Below are positions 10,671 to 22,645 of a stretch of 64,000 nt of DNA, one piece after another. The stretch is from Perognathus longimembris pacificus (taxonomy: Eukaryota > Chordata > Mammalia > Rodentia > Heteromyidae): positions 73,162,575-73,226,574 of the forward strand of contig NC_063166.1 of the NCBI RefSeq assembly GCF_023159225.1. The letters are read 5' to 3'. Each line of letters begins with the position of its first letter. The first letter of the stretch is position 1. A program made the position numbers and the translations under genes. The notes under the pieces were generated by a model. That model ran no database searches and had not been told where the DNA came from. It saw nothing but the letters and a program-made list of their open reading frames with translations.

Positions 10671-12229
10671 GCTCTGTGGGGTGAGAACTCGGGACTCCAC
10701 AGAGAAGGAAACAGAAAGGGCCTTGAGCGGAGCCTGGAGGTTGCCTGAGTGGGCTGGGGAGGAAGAGAGGAGGGTAGTGACTCCTTCTGGGGTCAGGCAG
10801 TGTGACCCCATCTCAGCTTACAAAAATGACTTCAGCAAAAATATCAAGAACATCCTCCACAATACTCTGGAAGGGACCCAACTCAAATTATACCATATGC
10901 ACTTAAAGGTAGTCTGCTCTGGGATCAAATCACATTTACTCTCTGCATTTGTAAAATGAGAATCATGCACCTTCTCTTGAAGCTGTGACAAGTAGTGACG
11001 CGGGATGTAATGTATCAGGTATTATGCCTTCTTCCTTCACCCCGATGACACGCTGCATTCAGAACTTAAGCAGAGCCAATCTAGATTGGGCATCTCTAGC
11101 CCAAAGAAAAGGTTTCTCCTACAGAATCGCTCTCAGGCAGCCTTCTGCAAACGTAGCAAGTTCATCCTTCAAGGATCAATTCTAATGGAAGTGGATGGCA
11201 TACGCCCGCAGCAGAGAGGCCCGAGGGGTGATTTCAAGAGCATGCATACATGGCTCTCCACAAACATGATCGAGTTCAACAACAACGCCAAGTTATTCAG
11301 CTGAGCCTCATTCCAGGTTTCGCTTTTTAGGTCCCTGATTCTCTCCTGGAGTCGAAGACCATGTATCCCTTATAGCTCAGCCAGACTAAAACTGGTCTGG
11401 GTTCAAGTCTTAGGTCTTGCATATATATGCAAGGGAGAAGCCAAAAGTGGGAATATCGTGATGGGACTTGAAAGTGATAAGAATGAAGCTAGATAGTTCA
11501 GGTGAGACACTGATCTTGCAGAGGCTAAGCTCTTTCCTTCATCCCACACTGCCTTGCTAGCTGTGGCTGCTTCCTTAGAGGCTTGCAGTTTTTCTTGACT
11601 CACACATGAATTCTTCGTGGAGATCCTCACAGCCCTGCCCATGCCCAGCAACCAAAAAACATGTGGAGGACGGTCTGACATTAGGAAGGACTTCCTTATT
11701 TTAACTATGACCTGTCTATCTATCTGGGCTAGCAGGAAATTCAAGCATCTCAGACGTCCCTTCCAATGAGTCTCACTTCAGTAGGGCCTGCTTGTCATCT
11801 GCAGGACCACAAGCTCCCATGCTATTCGAAGATGCCTTCTACTGGGCCTAGTTCTCAACTAGCCCAAACTAGCAAACGCATACCAGGGCATTCTCCAACA
11901 TCAGGGGAAGCGGGGGTCTGGCCTCATGCCAGCCTTCATCTCTGCAGAGCTCAAATTGGGGCCCTTTATTGGCTTTCCCATTTTTATTAGTGTTCCGGAG
12001 CGAAGTGTCTGCAGCTAAAGTTATTGAATTTTCACTAAAATCTAAATACATGCATGACCCTTTTGTACTTTCATGTTCAAAAAGGTACAGACTTCCAACT
12101 GCCATCTCCTGCCTCTTTCCATATCTTTTCTCATTATAGGCTGTGGTCCAAAACCAATATGAATTAAATAAACACCCCACTGAGAGCTGCTCTTTGGAGA
12201 ATTGTCTCATCGCCATAGAGATGTGGGCT

Positions 12230-12900
12230 ATCTCTAAACAGCACCAACATCTTGTATTTTATATTTAAAAGGAAAAAAAAAAACGACTAGAAATTAAAAA
12301 TCCAAAGAGTATCCAGGAAGGAAGTGTTTGCACGGGTGACTGTTTGATTTCATTTTTCTCCCAGCATGCTCTCCTCTTTCATCCTCTAATGGCTCTTCTC
12401 AGTTAATCTGTCCTAAAACCCGCAGGTAGAGATGTTTATTGATATAAAGCTGATGTGTAACTCAGTTTCCAGAAACCATGAAAAGTGCATAAATGGTAAA
12501 TTTCGCTTGATGTCTACTTATTAATGCAATTCCACTCTGAGTATTTCTACTGAAAGAGGCTTTGCCAGATGGAAGATAAGTCTTATGTTATGGATATATA
12601 AGGAAGAAAACATTTGGTTTCCATTCTAAATGACTGACACAGGCTGTCCCGATGATTGCATTTTTTAGGGAAAATCCCCAACATCCAACATTAATTACTT
12701 TGCCTTTTAGCTATTTAAGAAAAAAAAAAGACTTTGCTTTTCTTTAAAAAAAAATCACTGAAATCTTGAAACATTTCAGTCCTCCTTTTCCTACAAACAC
12801 AGCAAGTTACTTTCATAATTTTACAAGAGCAACTTGTAAGACAATATGGTTTGCACAGAATCATCCTGTGCCTAAAGGCATAAATTGGACTCCCAGGAGA
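12230..12900. promoter_or_regulatory. Candidate conserved non-coding element
   Basis: A long AT-rich, repeat-free stretch with ordered, non-repetitive sequence. It includes TTATTAATGCAATTCC near 12520, an E-box next to a GATA core (CAGATGGAAGATAAG near 12567), ACATTAATTACTTTGCC near 12689 and TTTCATAATTTTAC near 12812. Functional assignment is inference. Confidence 0.45.
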
Positions 12901-14364
12901 TGGTAAGTTTGAATCCTGCCCTTCATAGCCACAGGTACTTGCTCCTTTAGACGCACCCAGGATCTGATGCAGATGAACAGAGAAGCAAGGTAGAAGGACT
13001 CACATTTCCTTTATGCAGATCATAGAGAAATAAAGCAGGAGGCGATATGCACGCTACAAGGCTTTATGGTCCATCTATAGAGCTGGAATAGGAAATCAAT
13101 GGCTAAGTTCAGACTAGGGTGCTGAATTCTCCCAAGTAATCGCTTTTTCCTTCCTCCAGGTCCCCAGCCCCTCCTCTATGGAAGGCTTAACATTGCCTTG
13201 CTCATTTAGAGCATAATTGAGACTCCACTTTTATTTCATCATCCTTCCCCTTTCATTGATCACTGCTAATTTTCTGGCTCAGTGCCATCTGGGGAATGGG
13301 TTTCTGAATCCCCCAGCATAGGTGCAATTGGAGTCACTGGAAAAATCAGAGGAATTGGGGTGAGAAGGGGGAGGGTCATACTTTATCTCATGAACCAAGC
13401 CCAACGTGGGAAGCTGATTTCTTTCCCTATTCCAGAAGCCAGCCTGCTTATCTCTGACAGAGAACATGACCTAAATGTCTTCCTTCATGCTGACAAAGTC
13501 ACCAGCACAATGAAGGAAGTGATCCCTTCCCCCACAGGTGCAAAAAAGAAAAGGGAAAAAAAAAAAGAGTACGTGGCCAACTGCAGCTGCAAGTAGCCAG
13601 ATGTGAGAACAGTACATCTGTCTGCAGTTTCTCTGCTCAAACAGAATCACCGACTCTTTGCTCATTCCAGAGAATATGTACTAAAGAGAGATTCAGAGCC
13701 ACCAAGGCCAGTCTTCCCTTTCCCAAATGAACCAGGGTGGGTGCAGAGAAATTTTATAAGATGCTATGTCAAAACCTAGTGGTAGGTGAGGGCAAACCCA
13801 GAAAGAAAGGAGAAAGGATCAGAAAGGCACAGCTCCCAACACAGTATCCCAACAGAATACTATGCCATCCAGTTATATTAAAAAAAATTATAACTGTGAG
13901 AAATGGGATATAACTATCAAAATCGTGTAAAATCAGCTTCAGAGATTATGAACTGAAAATCACACTTCTCTTTGTTCTGTAACAGAGAAAAATGGCAACA
14001 TTTTTGGTACGATCTAAACAGAAGTAATTTGATCGCAGGGAAAGACCAACCAGGATGATGTCCAAGTTTTCTGGATGTTCCCAACCACCATGCATTCCAC
14101 CTACCCCTAAACTTAAGCCTGTAGTTTTCTAACTGACATCAGTTGGTACCTTGCATTTCCATAACTGCCTAAGGATCGGTGGGGAAAGGAGACAGGGAAT
14201 AGAATGAGCTTTACCAGATCACCTTGGCTCTGAGCTGTTAAAAGTAGAGCTCCACTTTAGGTTCCCATTGGTCAGAGTTCTGCTTCTCTAAAAATTTAGC
14301 TTAACCCTAGGACCACATTGTGGACATCCATGTATTTTATTCTTCAGAGACAGGTGATGCATGC

Positions 14365-14480
14365 AAGGTCACTTGATAAATCCACAAGGCTAGAAGACAA
14401 AGACTCTGTATCCTAGACTCTACTCACTGTAGAGTCACATGACCTTAGACAAGTTAGTTTCTCTTGATCTCTGGTGAAGG
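14365..14480 (+). mobile_element. MIR SINE fragment
   Basis: TAGACTCTACTCACTGTAGA followed by TCACATGACCTTAGACAAGT and TAGTTTCTCTTGATCTCTGG follows the plus-strand MIR core order. Confidence 0.7.
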
Positions 14481-14814
14481 GAGAGATGGGTTTCTGCTTC
14501 AAAGGGTGCTACTGACTAAAGTCTTGACATTCATCTCTGAGTCTTTGGCCTAAATGGACTCTTGTGACATATAAAGAATTTTTAAAATTGTAAGAATTTA
14601 AAAACTTAGAAGATGAGTTTTTAAATTTAAAAAGGTAAGTTTGAAAATGCGATCCAGTTTCCCAACAGGAAACACAGAACCATAATCTTGGACTTCTGCT
14701 GGGTCTAAAGATCTTATTTTTCTGGATGATCCATAAGCCTGTTGGAAAAGAACACTAGGAATCCATTGGATTGTACAGGAATCACCCAACCAGACCATGA
14801 GTTGGGGGTAGCTG

Positions 14815-15000
14815 AGTGACACAGACCAGGATTCAAATTCCATATTCCCTACCTGTGGGCTACATGATGATGCAAAATCTTATTTCACCTCTCTGATCTT
14901 TGGTTTTGTGGAGTGTAATAATGCCCACTATACAAGATTTCTGTAAGCATTAAACAAGATAGAACACAGGAAGCACTTAGTATCATACTAGTCTAGACTA
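14815..15000 (+). mobile_element. MIR SINE
   Basis: A diverged MIR spanning the CAGGATTCAAATTCC region, CACCTCTCTGATCTTTGG, TGTAATAATGCCCACTATAC, and CAGGAAGCACTTAGTATCAT near the 3' end. Confidence 0.65.
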
Positions 15001-15419
15001 AGCAGCCAACAAACAGCAGCGAGTCATATTGTTTCCTCACATGGTAGAATTAAGTTGACAGACCAAGAGAATGAATCAAACTTGAAATTTTCAATCTCCA
15101 CTAGGACCAAAGTTCAGTCCACATTTAGGGCTGAGTTATACTTCGGTCTTCTAAGACATAGTGTGGAGTCAACTGGCTCTGAAAGAAAATTTAGGGGATA
15201 CACAAGCCAGAAAGTTGATTTTATACAAGTCAGTGCAAATTGAGATCAGACAATGCTCTTGGGATTGGAAGGAAAGAAGCACAAACAAATATAACCTAGG
15301 TCACAATGGGCTGTTCACTTTCTGGGCCTGAGCCAGGAACTCATGCTAAGGTCCCCTAGACTCTCTCTAGGAAGAAGCTGTTGAGGCAGAATTTATTTTA
15401 AAAAAAAATCCTTGATGAG

Positions 15420-15676
15420 AGCTGGGTGCCAGTGGCTCATGCCTGTAATCCTAGCTACTCAGCAGGGTGAGATCTGAGGATCACAGTTCAAAGCTAGCTC
15501 AGGCAGGAAAGTCCATGAGACTCTTTATCTCCAATCAACCACCAGAAAACCGGAAGTGGTGCTGTAGTTCAACGTGGTAGATAGAATGCTAGCCTTGAGC
15601 ACAAGAGCTTAGGGACAATGCCCAGGCCCAAAGTTCAATCTCCACAAGCAACAACTACAACAACAAAAGAAAAGAG
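15420..15676 (+). mobile_element. SINE with B1-like head and Geo-type right part, CAA-rich tail
   Basis: Complete plus-strand copy. Head GCTGGGTGCCAGTGGCTCAT then GCCTGTAATCCTAGCTACTC; B box near 15486 (CAGTTCAAAGC); junction ACCAGAAAACCGGAAGTGGT; right part CTAGCCTTGAGCACAAGAGC. The tail is CAACAACTACAACAACAAAA. A short TTGATGAG duplication lies at 15412-15419 and 15677-15684. Confidence 0.9.
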
Positions 15677-15689
15677 TTGATGAGCACTA

Positions 15690-17430
15690 GTGAACAAACA
15701 AGCATGACCCCAAGAGAGGAAGGTCCGACTCCTCTTCACGTTTCTATTAGAGTCAATGCAACTTTAACCAATGTGAAAGAATGGGGCCAGTGAGTGGGGT
15801 ATTGCCCATTGGACATAGGTATTTGCGTTCTGGCAAGGAACACTAACAGGTGGAAGTTTCAAGATGCTCTATCACAATTTATGGAACAGTAGGTACCAAC
15901 ATAAAAGAAGGAGCTATAAAGAACCTACAAACTCCATTATTTGGAGAGCAAAACTACTCCCTAAACATATAAGGGATTCCCCAACAAAGCTGAGAGGATT
16001 TTTCAGAAGCACTTAAATGGGGCCAGCATTACTTAAACATGGGTTATTTTATTACCTGAGTTTAACTTCAATCTGGAACGACCTAGGTAAGCTTGACTTT
16101 GATATCTCATATCTGGAATGAAGTAAGAGTCCATTTAATAAATGCTTTTGAGATGTCCTTGTGGGCAGGTGGGTATATATAAACAGGTTGTGGGTGCTGT
16201 GAGGTGAGTCTATAACTAGCTGAATGTACCTAAAAGGAGTGTCTTACCCTGGTTGCATAACTAGAATCAACTCAGAGCTTCAATAAACTCACAGGTGCAT
16301 TCCCCCACCTTTGGAAACTTTTATCTAATAAATCCAGAACAAGGCCTGAACATTGTATTATGTTATCATCCCTCACAATCTGTATAAGCAGCCAGAGGAG
16401 AGACCCCATGGCCTATAAGAAAGTTCTCAGGGGAGGCCACAAACCTCTGTCATGGACTATTTTCTTTCTGGTCAGTATTCAGTCAATGACTTTGACACAG
16501 CTGTCAAGTTTTAAGACTCTTTTGTTAGATGACCTGAAGTTAGAAGAGAGTTCTAACAGGCCAACACTATCCCCATCAACCAAGTCTCAACAGTCAGTTG
16601 TTTAAAGGGGTTGTGTTCCCCATTGCTGGATGTGTTTCGCTAGAAGTGAATATGAAGTTCCTGTTCACAAAGCACCTATCAAATCTGTCCTTACCAGAAT
16701 ACATGCATAACATGTTACAATGTGCACGTACAAATTAGGTTCAAAGCAGACAGCTCACTTGAAGTCACTCAAATGTTCAGCATCCTCAATGTCCAGCCCT
16801 TCAAGAATGTTAGGCTTTCCATCAGATCCTGACTAGTAAGTCAGAATCATGGCTGAGTCACAGCATGCTCCAGGGAACACACTGTATAACAAATGTGCCA
16901 CAGTGACCTTGAAGGACACTCTGCCAGCTTTGAATACTTGTACTGCCTCACTGACAGGTCTCCCCAGGGCCAGGCTCCCACCAAGGTATGCCTACTTCCT
17001 GGGGCCTTCTCTTAGGAAGGAAATCCCAGTCATCGTAAAAGGAAAATAAGGAAATAAAATCTTAATAGGATTTCATAGATGATATAAAATCTCTACAACT
17101 CTGGGTGACAGACACTAAAAAAGATCATTTAGAGAGAAAAAGCTTTCTAAGACTTCCTGTGGAATTGGATGTCTGAAGACTCTCCGACTCTTGTATATAA
17201 CGTTGTCAATGAGAGGTAGTGCCACCAGGCCTGGGCCGAGTGGGATGTGGGACCCGGGGAGAGTAACTTGCCTCACCAAGGAAGCTCAGAGTCATGAGAT
17301 GACACCAAGACACACAGTCTTCTTTTCCTGACTGTCTCCTCCACATCCTTCAGGCCTTGACTCAGCCACTGTTTATCCCAGAACCTTGCCTGACACTCCA
17401 ATCAGACTTTACTCTCTCTGGCAACCCTAG
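15690..17430. other. No gene or clear repeat seen
   Basis: Unique-looking sequence without a credible exon. It may include very old repeat debris. The frame at 16360-16605 encodes no recognisable protein. Confidence 0.4.
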
Positions 17431-17454
17431 TACTTCCATGACAAACGTCTCTTA

Positions 17455-17600
17455 AGCAAAGTTTCTCAGAATGTGTCCACAGAACCTTAGCAATGAATGG
17501 TATCAACTCTGGAACAAAGCTCCTGAGACCCACCTCTAGACCTTCCATGTTAGAACTTGGAGGGGAGAGCCCAGGTGTGTGCATTGTGAAATCTGATATG
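17455..17600 (+). mobile_element. MER5A-like hAT DNA transposon fossil
   Basis: GTTTCTCAGAATGTGTCCAC, GAGACCCACCTCTAGACC and GGAGAGCCCAGGTGTGTGCA follow the MER5A order. It is short, non-autonomous and long inactive. Confidence 0.6.
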
Positions 17601-17609
17601 AAAAGAATA

Positions 17610-18430
17610 CTATCTGTCATGTGAAGATCCTTATGTGTACCGCATAAAGTCCAATGCAAAGATCCTGAGGTGGGAAAATGATTTGGAAATGTCTGGGGGA
17701 AATAGTCTAGAACACAGCATGGCTAGAAATAGGTAAGGGAACATGTAGTAAGGAATTGCGAGTATCTCTCAGGAATGAAGTCCTGAAGTGGGAGCGGAGT
17801 GTAGACCTTAATCCCAATTCAAAGGAGAACCATTAAAGGCCTTTCTTGGAGAATGAGTTATTGGTCTCAATTCTTTATTTCACTATAATAAGTTACATAC
17901 CCACATCTTAGCTATGGTTTTTTTTCTTATAAAGACCTTATTGGCAACTGTCAAAGACCAATATGAAACAGAAAACTGAATTCCAAGCCCATTGGTAGTT
18001 GTCTGAGCAGAACCTCCCAGTGGGTTAGGCTACGGAATTGTGGTGGAGATGGAGATAGAAGCAAATGACTGCAAGGGGCACTTGGGAGAGAAGATCAGGA
18101 AGGACATGAGGACATGAGGACCTCATGGGGATATGAGGTCAGAAGATAACATCCCACAACTCCAGGAAGATGCTCCCACAAGGAGTGGTGAGGAGAAAAA
18201 GGGTGAAATCAAAAACAGATGCATGGATGGTGATGACCATTCACCGAGACCAGGGAGACTTGGGAGGAAGAAGGCTGACATCATGTAAGAATGGAAAGGG
18301 ATGAGAGGACTATAGTAGCTCTGACCATAATGAATTTGAAGCATCCTCTCAACATCACCCACCTGTGTGTCAAATGGGCAGTTGGACCTGCAGGTTCCCA
18401 AGCTCGGTAGAGCATCGGGGATGGAGTTAT
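17610..18430. repeat. Old interspersed repeat of unassigned family (probable)
   Basis: Purine-rich sequence with phrases such as CAAAGATCCTGAGGTGGGAA, AACACAGCATGGCTAGAAAT, GGAGAACCATTAAAGGCC and AGGACATGAGGACATGAGG. Similar phrasing recurs near 37.4, 43.9 and 46.2 kb, which suggests one ancient family. I cannot name it. The tandem GGACATGA triplet near 18100 is a small local duplication. Confidence 0.4.
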
Positions 18431-18464
18431 CAATGAACAAAGCAAGACTGGATGCCATGGCTTT

Positions 18465-18830
18465 GCCTAGGCTGTTCCCTCACTCATTCTTCACTGGCCA
18501 CTTTGCACCTACTTCTCCTTGAACGCCCAGTCCAGATGTTACCTCCATGCACAGTCAGTCACTCTTGTTGCTGTATTCCCAGAGTTTGAGAACAAACTCA
18601 CACGAGCTAGGTGCCGTGGCACACTCCTGTAATCCCAACACTCAGGAAACTGAGAGAGGAGACTCGAGAGTTCAAGGCCAGCCTGGCCTATATAGCAAGA
18701 CCTTATCTCAAGAACAAATCCAAACCCAAACACATGCATATTACAAAATAGCCTGTCTGGACCACTAGACTGTCAACATTGGGAATCTTCACATTCCCAG
18801 CACCTAACTGAATGCTTGGCATGGGGAAGA
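18465..18830 (+). mobile_element. LINE-2 3' end interrupted by a B1
   Basis: The left piece (18465-18602) reads CTAGGCTGTTCCCTCACTC, GCCACTTTGCACCTACTTCT and GTCCAGATGTTACCTCC. The right piece (18750-18830) reads GACCACTAGACTGTCAACAT, CCCAGCACCTAACTGAATGC then TTGGCAT. Together they make one L2 3' tail that the B1 element split. Confidence 0.65.
18604..18728 (+). mobile_element. B1 SINE monomer (7SL-derived)
   Basis: GCTAGGTGCCGTGGCACACT, CCTGTAATCCCAACACTCAG, GAGTTCAAGGCCAGCCTGGC and AGCAAGACCTTATCTCAAG match B1 from head to A-rich tail. It lacks the Geo-type right part. It sits inside an L2 and is the only plain B1 I recognise here. Confidence 0.85.
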
Positions 18831-18889
18831 ATGGCGGCCAGCACCAGCTTCCCTTCCTTCTGGGCGCTGAGCTGGGTACTTAGGCTTCC

Positions 18890-19450
18890 CAGCAGTGTGC
18901 AACGGGCATACCGCCATTCCCTTTTAAAATCACTCACACAGAGGCCCTGAGGAGCTAACGTCCCAAGGTTCTGCATATGGGATCGCCTGGATCTGTCTGA
19001 TATCACTGCTGGGGCTCTTTGTTCTTTCCCGTTGCCTCTACCCCAGTCCTGCCTCTTCATCCCTCCCTCCCTCCGCCCCCTGGCAGCCCTCCTCCTCTCT
19101 GGCAGGGCTCCCACGCTGCCTGCGCCTCCACACAGGATGTGCTTCCTGAAGTTCCTGGTCCAGATGGCCCACGGAAGCTGCTCCTCATAAATCACTGGGC
19201 CTCGCCGAGCTGCGCTCAGCCACTTTCTCCTCTCAATCTCCCCAGGTCCCGGTGCGTGGGCCCCATCCGCCCAGTCAGCACAACTGGCTCCTCCAACCAG
19301 GGGAACGTGGGGAACGTGGCTGTGGGCCCCCTCCGCATCAGGAACCAGAGCCATAGAGCAGATTTCTGGGAGCCCGAAGAGGGGGCTCACAGAGCATCTT
19401 TGCCACTTGCAGGTGACACCATGGAACAGGTGGGAGACGGAAGGGGCAAT
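18890..19450. other. GC-rich segment with retained CpGs
   Basis: Locally higher GC with scattered CpGs and a 9-bp tandem duplication (GGGGAACGT twice near 19302-19319). Open frames occur on both strands (minus 18773-19390, 205 codons; plus 19019-19456). None shows a recognisable domain and the minus frame runs into the L2 tail, so I do not call a gene. A short exon or unmethylated element cannot be excluded. Confidence 0.4.
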
Positions 19451-19831
19451 GCTTAAAAATTCACCCTATTAGAGGTGTAGAGTTACCCCTGGAACCTCAG
19501 ATTCCATTGCACCCTAAGATATCAGGCCACATGCAAATGAAAGCTTGGTACCACCAAGTACCTAAATACAGTTCCAAACAGAGCTTCAAGGACAGCCCAC
19601 TCAAGCCCCAGCACACTGCAGGCAAGTCAGGTTTCTTCTTCTTGTTGTTTTATTTGCAAATTGCAGATAACAGTACCTGGCTCAAAGCATTGCTAAGGAA
19701 CCAATAGGTAGTGTTCCAAAAAGACAGATGGTGAGTTCTTAGTACACAATATGCATATAAACCCCAAAGTTCCTCAGGATACTGCACCTTTCTAAAACAG
19801 AGGCAAAGTGGAGAAAGAAGAGACCTGGGTT

Positions 19832-19859
19832 CGTGTGTGTGTGTGTGTGTGTGTGTGTG
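19832..19859. repeat. (TG)n microsatellite
   Basis: About 14 TG units followed by a CATGCATA-rich alternating tract to about 19890. It lies next to the 3' end of a minus-strand SINE. Confidence 0.95.
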
Positions 19860-19904
19860 CTCATGCATACACATGCATATGCATGCATGCATGCTTGTAT
19901 GCTC

Positions 19905-20142
19905 ACTTACCTGTACTAGGGACTATGGTTTGAATTCAGGGCCTGGGCACTGTCCCTTAGCTTCTACACCCAAGGCTGGTGCCCTACCTCTTGAGCCACA
20001 GCTCAATGTTCAGCTTTTTGATGGTTAATTGGAGATGAGAGTCTCACAGACTTTCCTGCCTGGGCTGGCTTTGAACAGTGATCCTCAGATCTCAGTTTCC
20101 TGAAGAGCTCCGGGTTACAGGTGTGAGCTCCTGGTAACCAGC
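19905..20142 (-). mobile_element. SINE with B1-like head and Geo-type right part
   Basis: Minus-strand copy with TTTGAATTCAGGGCCTGGGC, CTCTTGAGCCACAGCTC, TTTTTGATGGTTAATTGGAG, GGGCTGGCTTTGAACAGTGA and a head ending near CACACCTG-type sequence (plus strand TTACAGGTGTGAGCTCCTGG). Confidence 0.87.
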
Positions 20143-20243
20143 TGAAACAACAGCCCTGACCCTTCTACTAAATCTGTCCCTTTGCATTCTGTTACATGAC
20201 CTATGCATCCACTGGTAGCATTAGTCTGATGGGCAGTAATGCT

Positions 20244-20245
<2 letters not shown>

Positions 20246-20299
<54 letters not shown>
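20246..20299. repeat. (CT)n microsatellite
   Basis: About 27 uninterrupted CT units; the complementary strand is pure purine. Confidence 0.97.
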
Positions 20300-20302
<3 letters not shown>

Positions 20303-21049
20303 ATTATTCCAACAACAGTGGCAGAGGATCCAAGCTGGGCCAAAGTTTCTGGCATAAATTAGTCCAGGAGAGAGGACATATAACCTATAGAAGTAGAACC
20401 ATCTATCTCAATAAATATTAAGATTGAGTATGCTGGGTCTTTTCTCTAGACCCAGAGCATTTCCCTGGTTTACTTTTGTTCATGCTACTTAGGAAGATGC
20501 TGATAACCATCTTAACAGCTACAAGAGGAGAGAGAGCTTAAGAGACAATATTGCCAATCTGGCAAAAGGCAAGACCTAAAGAGATAGAGGGAACAAGTCC
20601 TGATAACAACTGAGCCAGGCTCTTTACTTATGTAAATCAATAAATTCCTTTCCATTCCTAACTCCAATTTAGAATGGATTTTATGACCCTGGCAACCAAA
20701 CAGTTCTCACTGGAGCTGAGCAGGTCCACCCCTTGCCAGGACCACTCTGAAGAACAGGAAGCTCCCCAGGGAGGAGGTTGGGGTGCTCTGGCTTGCACGT
20801 GGCCATTTACACCCCAGGTCCTGTACACCCCCAGATCCTTCCCTCTCTCCTCCATTCTTTTATCCTCCACACCTTCATCCTGATCTCCACAACAACTATG
20901 CTGAATTCCCAGTAAGCAAAGAGCCATCTCAGACCCCTCCTCTCTGAGATTTCTGTTTCCTTACCCACCAATGTTGCCCACCTATCCTCCACCATCTTTT
21001 CAGCTTCCTTCAGACTTCACTTCCTCTATAAGTTCTTCTCTGAACATAT

Positions 21050-21291
21050 TTTGTGTGTGCTTGTTCTGGGACTTGAACTCAGGGCCTGGGCACTGTTTCT
21101 GGGCTTTTTTGGGCTCAAGGCTAGTGCTCTACCACTTGAGACACAGCTCCACTTCTGGCTCTTTTAGTACTTAATTGAAGATAAGAGAGTCTTACAGACT
21201 TTCCTACCCAGGGCTAGTTTCAAACTGAGATCTACAGATCTCAGCATCTTGAGTAGCTAGGATTACAGGCATGAGCCACCACATCTGGCTT
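21050..21291 (-). mobile_element. SINE with B1-like head and Geo-type right part
   Basis: Well-preserved minus-strand copy: CTTGAACTCAGGGCCTGGGC, CAAGGCTAGTGCTCTACCAC, GGGCTAGTTTCAAACTGAGA, TTGAGTAGCTAGGATTACAG then GCATGAGCCACC. Confidence 0.9.
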
Positions 21292-21764
21292 GAATGAGGA
21301 TTTTTTAATAATAAAATTCCACCTCTTCCCTTCTTCCCTCTACTTCCCTCCTCCTCCTCTCTGTGTTAGTTTTCTACCAAAATAGATCTACCCCTTAGAA
21401 AACATGCCCAAAAAGGCATTGGCCCAGTTTCAGCATGTGGTCTTATTGAAACTCCTTCAGGAAGGGTAATACAACCACAGAGTCTCTGGGAAGAGGATAT
21501 TTAAACCCACCTCAGAAGACCAGAGGAGTAAAGAAAATGAACATCACTAACTCATTCCCAAGGTCTGGGCCTGAGGGAAAAAAAAACTCAGGAGAGCCAA
21601 TTCTTAAAAAATAATAATAAAACTCACAGAAAGGAAGCCTTTCCTTCAGAAGGAAATTGACTCAAATCTCTGCCTTCCTGTTCTCACCCTCCTATTCTCC
21701 ACTCCTGTTACACTGCCTCCTTGTTGATCCTTGAGCAACCAGGGCAGGCTTCTACCTCAACCCC

Positions 21765-22225
21765 TGTATTAGATACAGATTGCTACATAACAGATAATCC
21801 AACTTAAAGTTCCAGAGTCCTTGAGAACAGGAACTCTGGGAGTAGCTTCACTAGACAGTTCTGCTCACAGGGTTTTTCATCAATTGTAGTCAAGGTGTCA
21901 GTGCGACCCTAAGTCATCTGAAGGCCGAGGGATCTCCCGAAGTTACACACTCACATACATACCTCACAAGATAGTGATGGCTATTGGCAGAAGGCCTTGG
22001 CTGCTCCACGGGTAGATCTCTCCACTGAACTTCTTGGGCATCCTTACAACATGGCGGCTGGCTTCCCAAAGCACAAGTGATACAGGAGACAGTATCTCTT
22101 GAATGATGCTTCCACAATATCCTATTGGCTACTCCTTCCCTCTGTATTCACTGGTGAAATGCAGGTTGTGAATTCCAGGGTCCCTGGGGCCTTCTTAGAG
22201 GCTTAGTACCATGTCACTTCACACT
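21765..22225 (-). mobile_element. Ancient LTR-like interspersed repeat, family uncertain
   Basis: The order CTGTATTAGATACAGATTGC, CTCACAGGGTTTTTCATCAA, TAGTCAAGGTGTCAGTGCGA, GTCATCTGAAGGCCGAGGGA, CATCCTTACAACATGGCGGC and GGCTTCCCAAAGCACAAGTG recurs in old mammalian repeats that I know by sight. I cannot assign a family name with confidence. It is non-coding. Confidence 0.5.
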
Positions 22226-22479
22226 TCATCGTGTCCTCTCATACTCCTTCCTCCCTTTATCCCCCATGGCTTCATCATTTATATCTTAAAATCTTTCTTA
22301 AAAAATTAAACACAAAAAAACTACATCTCTTTCTCCTAGCCCCAGAGTATTCCCTGATTTCCTTTCCTAGTTTACTTTCCTTTATAGCTCTTATCATCAA
22401 GAAAAGCAAGAGAAGACTCTATCTGGGCCCTACTTACCAGCATTTCCATTGCTCTCCAATAATTCTATCAAATTAAGTC

Positions 22480-22645
22480 CATCAATGGATTAATCCATTC
22501 ATGAAGATGGACCCAGTCATGACCCAGTCACTTCTTAAAAGCCCTTCCTCAGACCACTGCTTTCATTGGGGACCAAGCTGCCAATAAATACATAATAAGC
22601 TTTTTGGGGGGTACATCTCTTCAAAACCAAAACCTACTCCCTTAC
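22480..22645 (-). mobile_element. MST/MLT1-type LTR fragment (ERVL-MaLR)
   Basis: The plus strand reads GGATTAATCCATTCATGAAG, CCAGTCACTTCTTAAAAGCC, GGGGACCAAGCTGCCAATAA and TTTTTGGGGGGTACATCTC. This is the reverse complement of the 5' half of a MaLR LTR. It is an old solo or partial LTR without coding content. Confidence 0.6.

Larger units (their letters stand above)
7906..14360. other. SINE-free, gene-free interval
   Basis: Between the SINE ending at 7905 and the MIR at 14.37 kb I recognise no SINE, LINE or LTR, only one CA array and short homopolymers. Elsewhere in the window a SINE occurs every 2-3 kb. It contains three enhancer-like blocks, listed separately. The remaining sequence is unremarkable, with no exon. 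Confidence 0.6.

Noticed and set aside
18773..19390. Longest open frame (205 codons, minus strand) as a gene
   Set aside because: It crosses an L2 3' tail, opposes a 145-codon plus frame in the same GC-rich DNA and has no recognisable domain or splice context. GC-rich DNA gives long frames by chance.
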